Translations under genes and position numbers: made by a program | Part shown: piece by piece, positions 52,502 through 62,522 of the stretch | Layout of the letters: each line of letters starts with the position of its first letter | How positions within the stretch are numbered: the stretch's first letter is position 1 | Assembly: GCF_000227135.1 (NCBI RefSeq) | Contig: NC_018257.1 | Coordinates: forward strand, 689,777 to 753,776 | Source of the DNA: Leishmania donovani | Lineage: Eukaryota; Euglenozoa; Kinetoplastea; Trypanosomatida; Trypanosomatidae | Length of the DNA: 64,000 bases | Direction of reading: 5' to 3' | The notes under the pieces: model-generated | Database searches by the model: none | What the model saw: the letters and a program-made list of their open reading frames with translations, nothing else | Told to the model about the DNA's origin: nothing

Positions 52502-53825
52502 ACAGGCGCGAGGCATCGGCACGTTCGTGCAAGGACCACCCAAAGACACCGTCAATACTGTGTGGACACCCGTGAAGAGAGCGAGCTGGAGAAGAAAAGG
52601 AAGGGAAGGGGGAGGGGGAATAGTAAGCAGGCAAACGTACTCAGATAGATTCGGGTAGCTCTTCTGCTCCTCTTTTTGCACGACGGCCATCACCCACTTT
52701 TCACACCTCTAGCCGCTGCAGCACTTCTTTTTTTTTTTTTGTTTTTGTCTGTGCTAGCGCGGCAAGACGAGAGGAGAAGCAAGAGAAGGGAGGCGGCAGT
52801 GCATATGGAGGATGCAGCACTGCCCACCTTAACGGGGCGTTCGAACTTTTCTTTTCAATGCTCTCCCAAATTCCTTTTCTTTTTTAAGCATTTTCTTTTT
52901 CTCGGCTGTTCGATCTGCAGCGCATGCGGGAGGCTTTCAAGCCACACCCACACGCAGATGTACAGTTGGACAAGGAACGACCGGCTTGGAGAATGATAAT
53001 TCATTCCTTTGATTTTTCTTATCCTCTTATATTTATTCTGAATGGCGCTCTTGTCGCCCTGATGACGAGGGACCTCTCCGTGCGTCGCATCCTCAGGGCA
53101 CCAGTGGTGCACGGACTCTGCGGGGGAGAAGCCAGGCACCCCCTATATATCCCCTGCCGATCCCAAGCCACGTCTGGTGTTGACAGGGTCCAAGCGCTGA
53201 CGGCGTAGGGAGGTCGGAGCGATGTATTGCTGCTGATGTGGGCGGTAAGGGCGTGGGTGCCGTTGCGTCAGGGCAACCTGAGGCGCGTGGGGTGGGTGGA
53301 GTTTAATGCCGGGGCCGTGCTCGCAGATGACTGCGTCGCCGCATTGCTGTACGTTGCGCGTGTCTAGCGCTGCTTTGGACCAGGCGCACGGGGCCCTGTG
53401 GCAGGGCCGGTCGTGGGGCAGAGTGGCGTCGAGTCTCATTTTGTACAGCAGGAACTGTGCACCTTGAAGAAAAGGGAAGTTGTTTATCTTTACCTTGTCG
53501 GTGAGAAGTGGGTAGTAGAGCCTCAGAGGAAGGGAGGAGGAGGAAGGTGAGTGGGGCGCTCTGTCGGTGTGCGTGTCGGTCGATGCGGCCATACGCGTGC
53601 CAAGAGATACGGAACAAGGCACACATGCGCAAGTGGACCGAGCACACAACGAACAGAGCTCCGCATGCATGTGCTTCTCGGAAGTGGGAAGTGCGAAGTG
53701 GTGCTGCGACTCCCTGCACGTTCTCTGTCTCCACTGCTCCTCTCTGTCGTTCCTATTCGTATGGCATGCACAAGGGCTGCCGTTGCCAGGTCCCTTCTCT
53801 CTTCTCGGGTTCGAGCGTTCATTGC
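52502..53825 (+). other. Intergenic region carrying repeat copy B
   Basis: About 1.3 kb. It contains T runs near 52729-52744, the 348-bp repeat at 53071-53418, and AT-rich sequence near 53010-53040. No gene seen. Confidence 0.65.
53071..53418. repeat. 348-bp dispersed repeat, copy B
   Basis: Perfect match in the same orientation to 45013-45360, including the terminal GGCCCTG/CAGGGCC hairpin. The right flank is unrelated to that of copy A. Confidence 0.85.
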
Positions 53826-55267
53826 GAGAACAGTGACACTTCTGCTCTGAATCGACTCTTTAAGCTGATTGCCCCTCCCCTCTCACCGAACTGCGACTTT
53901 CTGCTGGCTGTCCGAGACCTCTCTCAGCCGGACTAGGGCGTCGTCGGCGGTGGCATCGCCGGGCCCGCCGTCGGCGCCGCCTTCCCCTTGTTTGCCAGTG
54001 TGGCGGTGCGGGAGCGCCACGCCTGCCTTACCCAGGATACGATGTCCCGCAACAGCGGCCTCTAATACCCACCGACTCCGTCCAGGCACAGTTATGTATT
54101 GCTGGCAGCGCCGAACATTTCGGCGCCTGAAGAGGCGTTTTTCACCGCGCGTTGGCCACGCGAAAGGTGTGGAAGTGCACCACCGTATGCAGTGCAGAGG
54201 AGGTAGGGCAGCGGAAGGGCCGGATCGACAAGGCGCAGAGGCTTCGAATCCCCTGCGAAATGGTGACTGCCACCAGGGGCACATACTGTGGATCCACTTG
54301 TGCATATGCGCACTCCCGCCAACTCCACCAGCAGCGGTATCGCCGATGTGCGACTTGGAAGTGGCGCAGTAGGATATATGTCCGGACTTGAGCACCTGCA
54401 TGCGCACTTCCATCCGAGTCACCGTTGGTAGCAGTTGCAGGCAAGTCGTGGAGTCTTGTGGCGTCGAGGCGGGATGGGCGGTCATGCGCTTCGTCGGGCT
54501 GCACAGGAACACTTTGGTGGACGATGATGGACTTCGGCAGCGCATGCCTTCGTCAGTCATCGATGCATTGCCTGTGCGCATGCAAGGGCTGCTACGCCGG
54601 ATACCCTTGGCAAGTCACCACTCACCCCTCTCGCCGAACCTATGCCCTCTGCCGAGGCTTCTCGAGCGGTGCGCACACAGCGTGGCGGGCCTGGCTAGCC
54701 ATGTCTGCCTCAGCCCTACGCGGTTCGTATGGGCGACCCCGGGAAAGCTTGAAGTGATAGCGCATGCACTGGAAGAGGTGGTCTTGACAGCCGACATGCT
54801 GCCGTGCGGCGGTACCCGACGGCAATGCAGCGCGAGCGCATTTTCTCTCTGACTTCGCCGACATTTGGCCGAGACGGCGAGGCGTTAGGGAGGATGTTAG
54901 CGATCTTCTCGTCGACGCGGCCGGCCACGTCTCCGACAAGAATGCTCTCATGGAAGACGGTAGTCCGGCTCGCCGCACGAATCTTGGCGGCGTAACTGTG
55001 AATAAGTCAGTCGCGCCAAGAAGTACTCTCGAAGGTGCCGAGATGGCGGCGTGGCTGAGTGGAATCGAGTCGACTGGGCTGAACGTGAGCTCTGCCGTTG
55101 GCGATTTCGTCTCATCATCGCTGGCCCGTCCAAAGCAGTTTAGCAATCATCCAGCCACCATGGGCCGTGGGATGCTGAAGGGCCCTCCAAAATATACTAC
55201 TGAGCATGCATTGCCAGTGGAAGGCAACAGCACATGTCGCCGTGTGCCCCATGTCCGGTGTCATTGA
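53826..55267 (+). pseudogene. Multiply broken gene of unknown family
   Basis: Protein-like sequence survives in pieces. In one frame from 53826: NSDTSALNRLFKLIAPPLSP and CDFLLAVRDLSQPD, then TAG (53934), then GVVGGGIAGPAVGAAFPLFA, then TAA (54063), continuing to about 54150. In the next frame, 54160-54320, KGRIDKAQRLRIPCEMVTAT; the spacing of Arg and hydrophobics hints at a BRCT-like domain, which is speculative. Then 54440-54810 in a third frame: GLRQRMPSSVIDALPVRMQG and LEVIAHALEEVVLTADMLP. The last piece (about 54815-55267) reads RRRGVREDVSDLLVDAAGHV and AAWLSGIESTGLNVSSAVGD. At least two stops and three frame changes are needed. Its length suggests a protein of about 480 residues. No start codon or family is certain. 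Confidence 0.5.
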
Positions 55268-55847
55268 GCGTTGCGACTGCGCCACTACTATTTTCTTGGT
55301 CTTCTTTTTTTTTCCTACACCGACGGTTACTGCTCTGCACTGAACGACGTATCGCTGTCTCCGCAACGACCGCAAACTGCCCTGTACACATTTTCTGCGC
55401 TCCCGTGATGGTGGACGATCTCGCAGAGGCTTCACACTTTCGCTGCATGTTCTTGCGTCTCTTCGAGCTCCGAAATGCTGAGGGAGAGGGAGAGAGAGAG
55501 ACGAGTCACTTCATGTTGCCCCCCCTCTTTTGTGAGTCAGCATCAATCGTAAAGCGGATGTGCGTTCGAGAGCGATGGCGTTGATGACGCGCACCGCCAG
55601 TGTAGCGGTGCAGCTGCATGAACGTCCGTCAACATATCTGGTTCTTTTTCATAGCCGTAGTCGTCTTTTGCCTTCACGCTCTCCGTCTTTTATGCTGTTC
55701 TCCGACACACACGTGTATACAAATCCGTGCTGCTACATGTACACATGCTTTGTTTAATGCTACGACGACACCCGTAGAAAACAGCTCACCTGCGCGTTAG
55801 CAGGCTCGTACCCCCTCCCCTTCCGTATCCTTCCGTCTTTGCTATCT

Positions 55848-55854
<7 letters not shown>

Positions 55855-55884
<30 letters not shown>
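55855..55884. repeat. (AC)n microsatellite
   Basis: Fifteen AC units. Confidence 0.93.
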
Positions 55885-55886
<2 letters not shown>

Positions 55887-56603
55887 TTCTCGAGCACGCA
55901 GGTGTTGTTTCGTGGTTGTGCGTGTTTGCTTGCAAACACTTTACCTGGCAGACGACAGGGAAAGAGACCTACCGAACACCTGCGACCTGGACGTGGAGGT
56001 GTACCGGCTGCTTCATTCGCTTACGCTCACGTGTGACGCCAGCGGGTGCCGGAAGAAAAGGTACGGCAGCGGCGCAGGATACCCGCCCCCTGGTACTTTG
56101 CTCTTGTTGTTTGCCGCTTGCGACCTTTGTCTGTTGTGCTTTCTGTGGAGGGCAGCGGCGGGTCTGCTGCCGTTGTCGCCTCAACCGCCCTGGCCGTAGT
56201 TGTCCTAGCCGGCAGCGCTGATTGAGCTGTTCCCGTCCCCTCCTGTGACGGCGTTGACAAGGAGAGGCGTGCGTGTGTGTGTTTGGCAGCACAAGGCGAC
56301 GCCGCTGCGAAACACGTGAGCGCCTTGCGCACCCTTCACGGAAGCTACTTGTTCCTTGTTGTGGTGGCCGCGCTCTTCTGCAGGATTTCTGTTTGGACTC
56401 CTCTGCGAGTGCGCACGTCCCGGCCCCTTTCGCTCGGCCTCCAAGGCGTCATCACGCACGTGTAGCAGCACCACCGCAGGGTTTCTCTTTAGGCATTGCC
56501 TTCGGTACTGCTCTTCCTTAAGTGCCCTCTTCTGTAGTCGACCTCTCTACGCAGCACCGGTCCGTTCTCTTCCGCACTTTTCGTTTCTGCTTGCGGTACC
56601 CGA

Positions 56604-56605
56604 AG
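56604..56605 (+). promoter_or_regulatory. Predicted spliced-leader acceptor AG for the RING gene
   Basis: Tract GTTCTCTTCCGCACTTTTCG and following T/C (56563-56592), then ACCCGA-AG at 56604-56605. The ATG at 56627 follows. Confidence 0.5.
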
Positions 56606-56626
56606 CGGACCCCTCTCGCTTCACGG

Positions 56627-59600
56627 ATGGCAAGTCTTCAAGAGGCGCCCTCACCGGCTCTCCTGCCATGCTCGCTTTCGGAAGTGGAGGCGGAGCTGCA
56701 GAAGACGCAGGAGACTCTTGTGGACGGGATCCAAGAAGAGCTCATGTGCGCCATATGCGGGTCTGTTTTTATCGACCCGCGCATTCTGGAGTGCCAGCAC
56801 TGCTTCTGCCTGCGATGTCTCTACTCCACCGTGTCGCGCGATCGCACCTCGCAGATTGAAGTACCCTGCGCCTATCGTTGCGCGGCGGTGACTGTGACGC
56901 AAGGCGATATCCGCACGGTTCCGAAGAATCACTACATCACCAACACGTGTGTACTCCTGCGTCAGAAACTCGTTCGTCGATCTCGCTTGCTGGAGCGCAA
57001 ACTGTTGCTCAGTGCAGCGGCGGACAAAGAACTGCCCACTCTCGCAAGGGAGATGAGGCTCGATTCAGCCGCCCTACCGCTGACGGCCGCTGCTGCATCG
57101 CCTGTGGCTACAGAGGCATCTCTTTCACAAGGGTCACCCGCCACGGTGACTTCCGCCCTCCTCATGAAGGAAATCCATGCTGCGAAGGAGCTGCACGAGT
57201 GCGAATGGTGCTCCTGCTCGTCACCCACGTGTGAGGTGTGCACATACTGCTGGAGCCGCGTCTGTGCCGAGTGTCGCGGGCAGTTTTCGGACCACCAGTA
57301 CCTCTGTGTAGAGTTGCATCAACCAGGGCGACGACCCCCGGAGGGGTGGTTGCCTGGCGTGAGTACTGCCACCGCGGCCGATACGGATCGGGGCGCCGAT
57401 GCCGGTCAAGAGAGAGAAGCTACAAGGATGGATTCTGCGAGCAGCGCCGCGCAGGTGGGAGCGACAGCCGCAGCGGGGGCGCAGACCCCTGACCAAGAGG
57501 CCCCGTTCCCGTACTTTATCGCACCGTTCTTTGTGCCAGTACTGGTGAAGGAGTGCCTGTTGAAGCAGCATGGCGCAACCCTGCAGCTGAGCGAGATCGA
57601 CGTGACTTCCGTGACGGCCGTGCGGCTGGCAGTACCGGAGGTGGAAGTCCAGTGCCAACACCACACCACCGGCTTCGGCTTCAACTTCCGTGTTCACCCC
57701 TCCTTCAAGACGACGGAAGGGGTGGAGGTGGACTTGACAGTGCCACATTGGGCTGACGGCGGCGGCAGGCCTAACACTACCCTCTCTTTCCTCGCCAACA
57801 CCGCCCGCCTGGGCGAGACCGTCTTGCAGGATCTGCGACGGCTCAGCACGATCATGAGCAAGGTGGTTCTGGAGCTGTCCAGCGCCGCACATCAAGCCTA
57901 CGTGCGGCGCAACAAGGGGTTTCACATGTACGCCGTGCACGTCTGGTCGCTGGTGCGCGCCCAATGCGTCATTGCCCGCGACGCCCTGCTGCCCCACCTC
58001 GAACGTTCTCGCTTGCTGGAGAACATCATGGGGGACTTGGTTGTGTACCAGTTCCAGCAGACGGCGAGCCATGCATCGCCGCCGCAAAAGCACGCCATCC
58101 GCGACAAGTGCGTCGCCTTTATGAAGGCCGAGGTGCAGCTCTGCCGACAGCTGGACCAGGTGATGGAGGGCATCGACGCGGTTTGTCGCGGCATTTACAC
58201 ATTGCTGGCCCGCATGTATACCGTCATGAAGGAGCTCACGCAGCCGAAGGTTCACCGAGGAGGGGAGCACAGACGCTCACGGCAGAGTCGCCAGCAGTTC
58301 AGCGTGCGTTTGTTCCGAGTACGCCAGCAGAAACACCAGGACTCATGCATGCACGACTCGCACGGCCCCGCTGCTACATCAGCCGATGGAACGACGCCGT
58401 TGCCGCGCACTCGCGCAGGGTTCATCCGTTCCCTTTCACGGACGCCGCCACGCGCTGGCGCGGTCTCGGTCGAAGCGGAAGCACCACCATCCCCGCTTCC
58501 TCGCAGCGTTGCGGACACTGTTCCCGACCCTATCCTCAGCGATAGCCCCCGAGAGCCGGACTGCAGTTTTCGCGGGCAGGTTGCGGAGCATGGTGCGATG
58601 ACGCGCACGCTTACGGAGTTGATGCTCTCCATCCTCCGGTGCTTTATGCAGGCCCGCATGTGGGAGTGGTCGCTGAGCAACACCTGCATTCGGGAGTGTG
58701 GCCTCAGTGAGGGAGACCGGCGTACGCTGCTGGCGGCTGAAGAGGAGCTGCAGCTGATCACGGACGACCTTCTGCACAGCATGTGGTCGTACTCGCGCAT
58801 GACACACATTCTCGAAGTGGAGCAGGACGCCGCCGGTCCGGCGTCCTCGCTGGATATTCTGATGGACGCTGAGACCCTTGAGCTACTGAACAGTGCGCTG
58901 GAGTGCCCCGTGTATGATCACAGTGAGGTCTTCGAGTCCCTGAAGGCCCTCTCACACCTGCGCGCGCAGTTTGTGGCCTCTAGCTCCGCTGTCACGATTG
59001 TGGCCCGCAATCCGGAAACACAGCAGGAGTTGCTGAGCATGATGAGCTCCGTCTTGAACACCACCATGGCGCACCAGACCACAGTGTGGCGCCTCTTAGT
59101 TGAGGCAGCCGCCTCCCTGGATGAGCACTACGCCACCTACCTGCGCACGCGTCAGATGGACCCCACCGTCGGCGAGCGGCCATCCCCGAGTGAGGACACG
59201 CTACTGGCGGTTGACGTGTTAAAACTGCTGCAGCGCCAGAGCGGCGAGAAGCTGGCCGACTACCTCGCCGTAATGCCGAAAACAACGGACCACCACGACG
59301 ACGGCAGCCTAAGAGGTGCTCACGCTCGACAAGGCTTTCCTCGCGCGGGCATCTTGGCGATGACACAGGGCAGCTGTCTGCCTGATGCGTCGAACGCCTC
59401 TGCTGGCGAGGGCGCTGCGCCGCCGCCGCACTGTCCGTTTCTCGCTGACTTTTCGTTGCGTGACACAGCGCTGTTTTCGTGTCAGGTCTTCGGCGAGGCT
59501 CTCGTGCGCGCGGCACACGGCGAGCATCTGCAGGCCGGATCTGCCCCCGAAGGCCAACACCAAGAGCAGCGGTCTGAAGAGCAGGCGAACGATGCGGAGG

Positions 59601-60253
59601 TTGCCGCCTCCGCGGCCGCTGAGGTGCCCTCTCCGCCTCCAGTGGCGCCGGAGCGCTTCACGATGTCGATGGAGAGAATCGTCTCCGCACCAACCGAAGA
59701 AGCGGCACCAAGGACATCACGGTCGTCTACTACATCCTTGCGAACAGTGGACGTTGACACACAGGGCAGCAGATTCGCGTTAAACACTGAAGCCGCGGCT
59801 GCGGCTACCCTCGCGCACGACGAGGAGGACAGCGCTGCACGCGATGAAGACGCCCCACACCGTGAACCGCTGTTTGCGGCGGACACGGACGCGTCTGTTG
59901 TGCTTTTGACGCGAGTCTCACCGTCCGCGGCAGACGTTGACGGCATTCGGAAAGCGGCAAAGCTCTTTGGGGCTGCCTTTCAGCTGCCAGCAACCACCAC
60001 ATCAGTGGGACGGCGGCGGCTCGTTTTGCTGCCCTTTTACCGCGGGGAGTGTGTGTACAAGGGGGTGTCGACCCCGTTCTACGTGGATGGGCAGACGGGC
60101 ACCGTGCTGATGGACCCCCGAACTCTTTCCGCAGCAGGAAAGCGCCAGTACGCACTCCAGGTGCTCAGCTCGCCGCTATTCTTCATCCTCTTGAACTCAA
60201 CTTTAAGCGTCTTCCTGCATCGACGGTACAAACTGGAGATCATATACAAGTGA
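56627..60253 (+). CDS. Large RING-finger protein with second Cys/His module, putative E3 ubiquitin ligase
   Basis: 1208 aa. The N-terminal RING has Cys41, Cys44, Cys56, His58, Cys61, Cys64, Cys81 and Cys85. The last pair is spaced C-x3-C rather than the usual C-x2-C, so the final ligand pair is atypical. A Cys-rich module follows at ~192-230 (CEWCSCSSPTCEVCTYCWSR, then CAECRGQFSDHQYLC, ending in VELH), which suggests a B-box or related zinc fold. Residues ~380-560 and ~700-890 are long and helical. Low-complexity Ala/Ser/Glu-rich stretches fill ~980-1120. The C-terminal ~80 residues look folded again (LVLLPFYRGECVYKGVSTPF). RING plus B-box plus helix recalls TRIM proteins, but the size and C-terminus do not match known TRIMs. 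E3 activity is inferred from the RING only. Start: first in-frame ATG after a predicted splice site. Confidence 0.83.
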   Translation: MASLQEAPSPALLPCSLSEVEAELQKTQETLVDGIQEELMCAICGSVFIDPRILECQHCFCLRCLYSTVSRDRTSQIEVPCAYRCAAVTVTQGDIRTVPKNHYITNTCVLLRQKLVRRSRLLERKLLLSAAADKELPTLAREMRLDSAALPLTAAAASPVATEASLSQGSPATVTSALLMKEIHAAKELHECEWCSCSSPTCEVCTYCWSRVCAECRGQFSDHQYLCVELHQPGRRPPEGWLPGVSTATAADTDRGADAGQEREATRMDSASSAAQVGATAAAGAQTPDQEAPFPYFIAPFFVPVLVKECLLKQHGATLQLSEIDVTSVTAVRLAVPEVEVQCQHHTTGFGFNFRVHPSFKTTEGVEVDLTVPHWADGGGRPNTTLSFLANTARLGETVLQDLRRLSTIMSKVVLELSSAAHQAYVRRNKGFHMYAVHVWSLVRAQCVIARDALLPHLERSRLLENIMGDLVVYQFQQTASHASPPQKHAIRDKCVAFMKAEVQLCRQLDQVMEGIDAVCRGIYTLLARMYTVMKELTQPKVHRGGEHRRSRQSRQQFSVRLFRVRQQKHQDSCMHDSHGPAATSADGTTPLPRTRAGFIRSLSRTPPRAGAVSVEAEAPPSPLPRSVADTVPDPILSDSPREPDCSFRGQVAEHGAMTRTLTELMLSILRCFMQARMWEWSLSNTCIRECGLSEGDRRTLLAAEEELQLITDDLLHSMWSYSRMTHILEVEQDAAGPASSLDILMDAETLELLNSALECPVYDHSEVFESLKALSHLRAQFVASSSAVTIVARNPETQQELLSMMSSVLNTTMAHQTTVWRLLVEAAASLDEHYATYLRTRQMDPTVGERPSPSEDTLLAVDVLKLLQRQSGEKLADYLAVMPKTTDHHDDGSLRGAHARQGFPRAGILAMTQGSCLPDASNASAGEGAAPPPHCPFLADFSLRDTALFSCQVFGEALVRAAHGEHLQAGSAPEGQHQEQRSEEQANDAEVAASAAAEVPSPPPVAPERFTMSMERIVSAPTEEAAPRTSRSSTTSLRTVDVDTQGSRFALNTEAAAAATLAHDEEDSAARDEDAPHREPLFAADTDASVVLLTRVSPSAADVDGIRKAAKLFGAAFQLPATTTSVGRRRLVLLPFYRGECVYKGVSTPFYVDGQTGTVLMDPRTLSAAGKRQYALQVLSSPLFFILLNSTLSVFLHRRYKLEIIYK

Positions 60254-60673
60254 ATCTCCGCAGCGGAGAGTCGGAAGATGGCGTGGCGCGGAGGGAGGGA
60301 GGGGCAGGAGAGTAGTGGCGCGGGTATGCCTGTGATGCAGCTGTTTCCGGCACAGCAGGTGGTGGTAATCAGCGTTTTGGCGCACTTGCTCTAGCACAGG
60401 AAGGTGGTGACGAGGACGTCGGCGTAGCCTCTTATTTGTACAGAGGTGCCCGTCTGTTGCCTCCGCTCTGTGGTTCTTTCTCTTGTGCACCGCAGCCAGC
60501 GTGCTCCCTTCATGGTGCACATGATTGGCGCCAAAAACACGAGCACAGCCGAAGCTGCATTCAGGAACTCATATATACGTTCAGCTCTCCAACATGTGCG
60601 CGTGCGACTACTCGCATGCCCCCCTCCTTCCCTCTCTCTATTTCTCACACACATTCAGGATTAAAAGGACACC

Positions 60674-60729
<56 letters not shown>

Positions 60730-61580
60730 GAGAAAAAGAGAGTACGAGAGCTGCACGTACAAACGGCACGGGCACGAAGGTCAAAAGAAAGGGCGAATCT
60801 TCGTGTGCGTGTGTGCGTATTGATGACCGCGACGACGCTCACGGGATGCAGTTTCGTGCGTTCTCTTTATAATCCTTCAGTTATTGTTGGTGTTGCTTCA
60901 CACGACGGCATGAGACGCCCTCCATTTGCGAGGGCACGCAGCGTACGCGGCAAACAACATGCGCAACAAGAAAAAATGAAGCAGGCGCCTGCTGCATGTA
61001 CGACTTCGGTCCTCGTCGCCCTTTTACCTTCTACGTCACTCATCCGCCTCTTCCACTGCGCCCGCCTCTCCACCTTTCCTTCTATCCATTGACCCTCTGA
61101 CGAGTACGGCTACTCACAACTCACGCAAATGTGCGCCCACACGCGCTCAACGACGGCATGTGCACTGCTGATGGATCTCTTCTCGGCCATCATTTTTTTC
61201 TTTCCATTCCCTTCCTTTCTCCTGTCCCTGCGCAAGTCCATCAGTTAGCGTAGAAGGGCTGTGCTTGCAGCGGACTGGGCCGAAGCACAAGTTGACTGCG
61301 TTCGTGTGTGGTTGTCGGTGCGGCACTCATCCCGCTCTCATCATCGCTTGGACGCACTGCGGCTGCCACTGCTGCTTGGCGCCTCTCTCACCCTCATTAG
61401 ACCTCTGTTTTCTCTCTCCTTCCGTTTTTTTTTATGTTTTGCTTTGCTGGCCGTTCGATCGCTGCCTCATAGACGCGCACACTGGGAGGCATATTTTCTC
61501 TTATCCAGTGTGTATGAGTGTGAGTCCGCTTCTGGCTACCCCTGCCCCCTTCTCTGTCATGAACCGCGACTCCCGTCGTC
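60254..61580 (+). other. Intergenic region
   Basis: About 1.3 kb with the longest CA microsatellite of the window and CT-rich tracts. A candidate acceptor for the next gene is AG at 61471-61472, after the T-rich tract 61423-61440. No gene seen. Confidence 0.65.
60675..60727. repeat. (AC)n microsatellite
   Basis: About 26 uninterrupted AC units, the longest simple repeat in the window. Confidence 0.95.
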
Positions 61581-61612
61581 ATGAAGTTCACACATCGAGA
61601 GATCGAGGATGA
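61514..61612 (+). other. Upstream ORF overlapping the start of the 61581 gene
   Basis: ATG at 61514 opens 32 codons out of frame with the gene at 61581 and stops at 61610-61612. It contains a second ATG at 61559. If the mRNA is spliced at 61471, these ATGs precede the main start. Confidence 0.35.
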
Positions 61613-62522
61613 CCGCAGGAAACCTGTCGGCTCCCTTTTCATGCACCTCATAGACAGAGACTCGATGCCGTCGCGCAGTCATCGCAACGCGGCTGCGCAG
61701 AAGATGAATACGCATAGCCTGCCCAACACGGAGCTGTCTCTCTACGCACAGGATGCGCCGCAAATCTCGTCAACACCAGTGCGGGGCCGGCGCCACTTTC
61801 CCAAGCAAGACCGCCACGTCGACTGCAATAAGGCGGAGGAAGTCCGCCCCTCCAGGGGCGTGCGACGGGGCGCCACTGCTAACGGCAGCATTGACCACAT
61901 CGGCGGCGACATGACCCCACGAGCCTCGACGGAGGTATCGATGCCGCGGCAGCGGCGCTACGTGCCTCCGCCAGCGCGAAGCTCTACTCACCGCCCCTTC
62001 TGGTTAGGCGATGACGAGATCGTTGCCAGCGCCCGCTGCCGCCGCGGCGCTGGGAGTGCAGCGCGCTCGGTTTCCGTAGGCAGCCAATCGTTTTCGCGCA
62101 ACAGCAGCACCGCCGACCATTTGACTGTCGGATCGTTGGTACCCTTACCAGAGAAACCGGTCGAGAAGCCCGTGCCGCCACCGCTTCCGATTAAACCCCG
62201 CCGAAAGGGGGTTCGCATGTTTCCGGGGCTGCGTTCCCGCAGCGCTGACAATGCGCGCCGAGGTATCCGGATGGTGCAGCCACAACCGCACTGGCGCTCT
62301 GCCGCAGACCGGCAATGGGACTTTCTGGAACTTGGCGTTGGCCGCCGCGAGACACCAGCGCCGCTGTACCGGAATGAAAGTCACATCGACGTCGGCGGTC
62401 CGATTATTGTCCGGGAGGGGCCGTCGACGCCGATACAGCGGTGGCGTGGTGGCCGACGCTACGGCGGCACCCCCGTCCGCCGTACGTTTGACATTATCAC
62501 AGGTCGGCCGCTGGTGTACTGA
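61581..62522 (+). CDS. Basic, Arg-rich hypothetical protein, 313 aa
   Basis: Family not recognised. It is strongly basic with Arg/Pro/Ser-rich spacers and Pro runs (EKPVEKPVPPPLPIKPRRK near residue 195), a possible binding motif for SH3-like or actin-related partners. The most protein-like part is the C-terminus (~235-313): PHWRSAADRQWDFLELGVGR, then YRNESHIDVGGPIIVREG, ending in FDIITGRPLVY. Such short G/R/Y-rich C-terminal motifs are common in microtubule- or axoneme-associated proteins, but that is only a hint. Start ATG at 61581; the next Met (residue 21, MHLIDRD) is an alternative. Two out-of-frame ATGs lie just upstream. Confidence 0.75.
   Translation: MKFTHREIEDDRRKPVGSLFMHLIDRDSMPSRSHRNAAAQKMNTHSLPNTELSLYAQDAPQISSTPVRGRRHFPKQDRHVDCNKAEEVRPSRGVRRGATANGSIDHIGGDMTPRASTEVSMPRQRRYVPPPARSSTHRPFWLGDDEIVASARCRRGAGSAARSVSVGSQSFSRNSSTADHLTVGSLVPLPEKPVEKPVPPPLPIKPRRKGVRMFPGLRSRSADNARRGIRMVQPQPHWRSAADRQWDFLELGVGRRETPAPLYRNESHIDVGGPIIVREGPSTPIQRWRGGRRYGGTPVRRTFDIITGRPLVY

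Larger units (their letters stand above)
55268..56626 (+). other. Intergenic region
   Basis: About 1.4 kb with a GA-rich stretch near 55481-55502, a CA microsatellite and a final pyrimidine tract. No gene seen; open frames are short and low-complexity. Confidence 0.65.

Noticed and set aside
53883..54581. 232-codon antisense open frame
   Set aside because: All recognisable genes are on the + strand, and sense-strand fragments here read as more natural protein.
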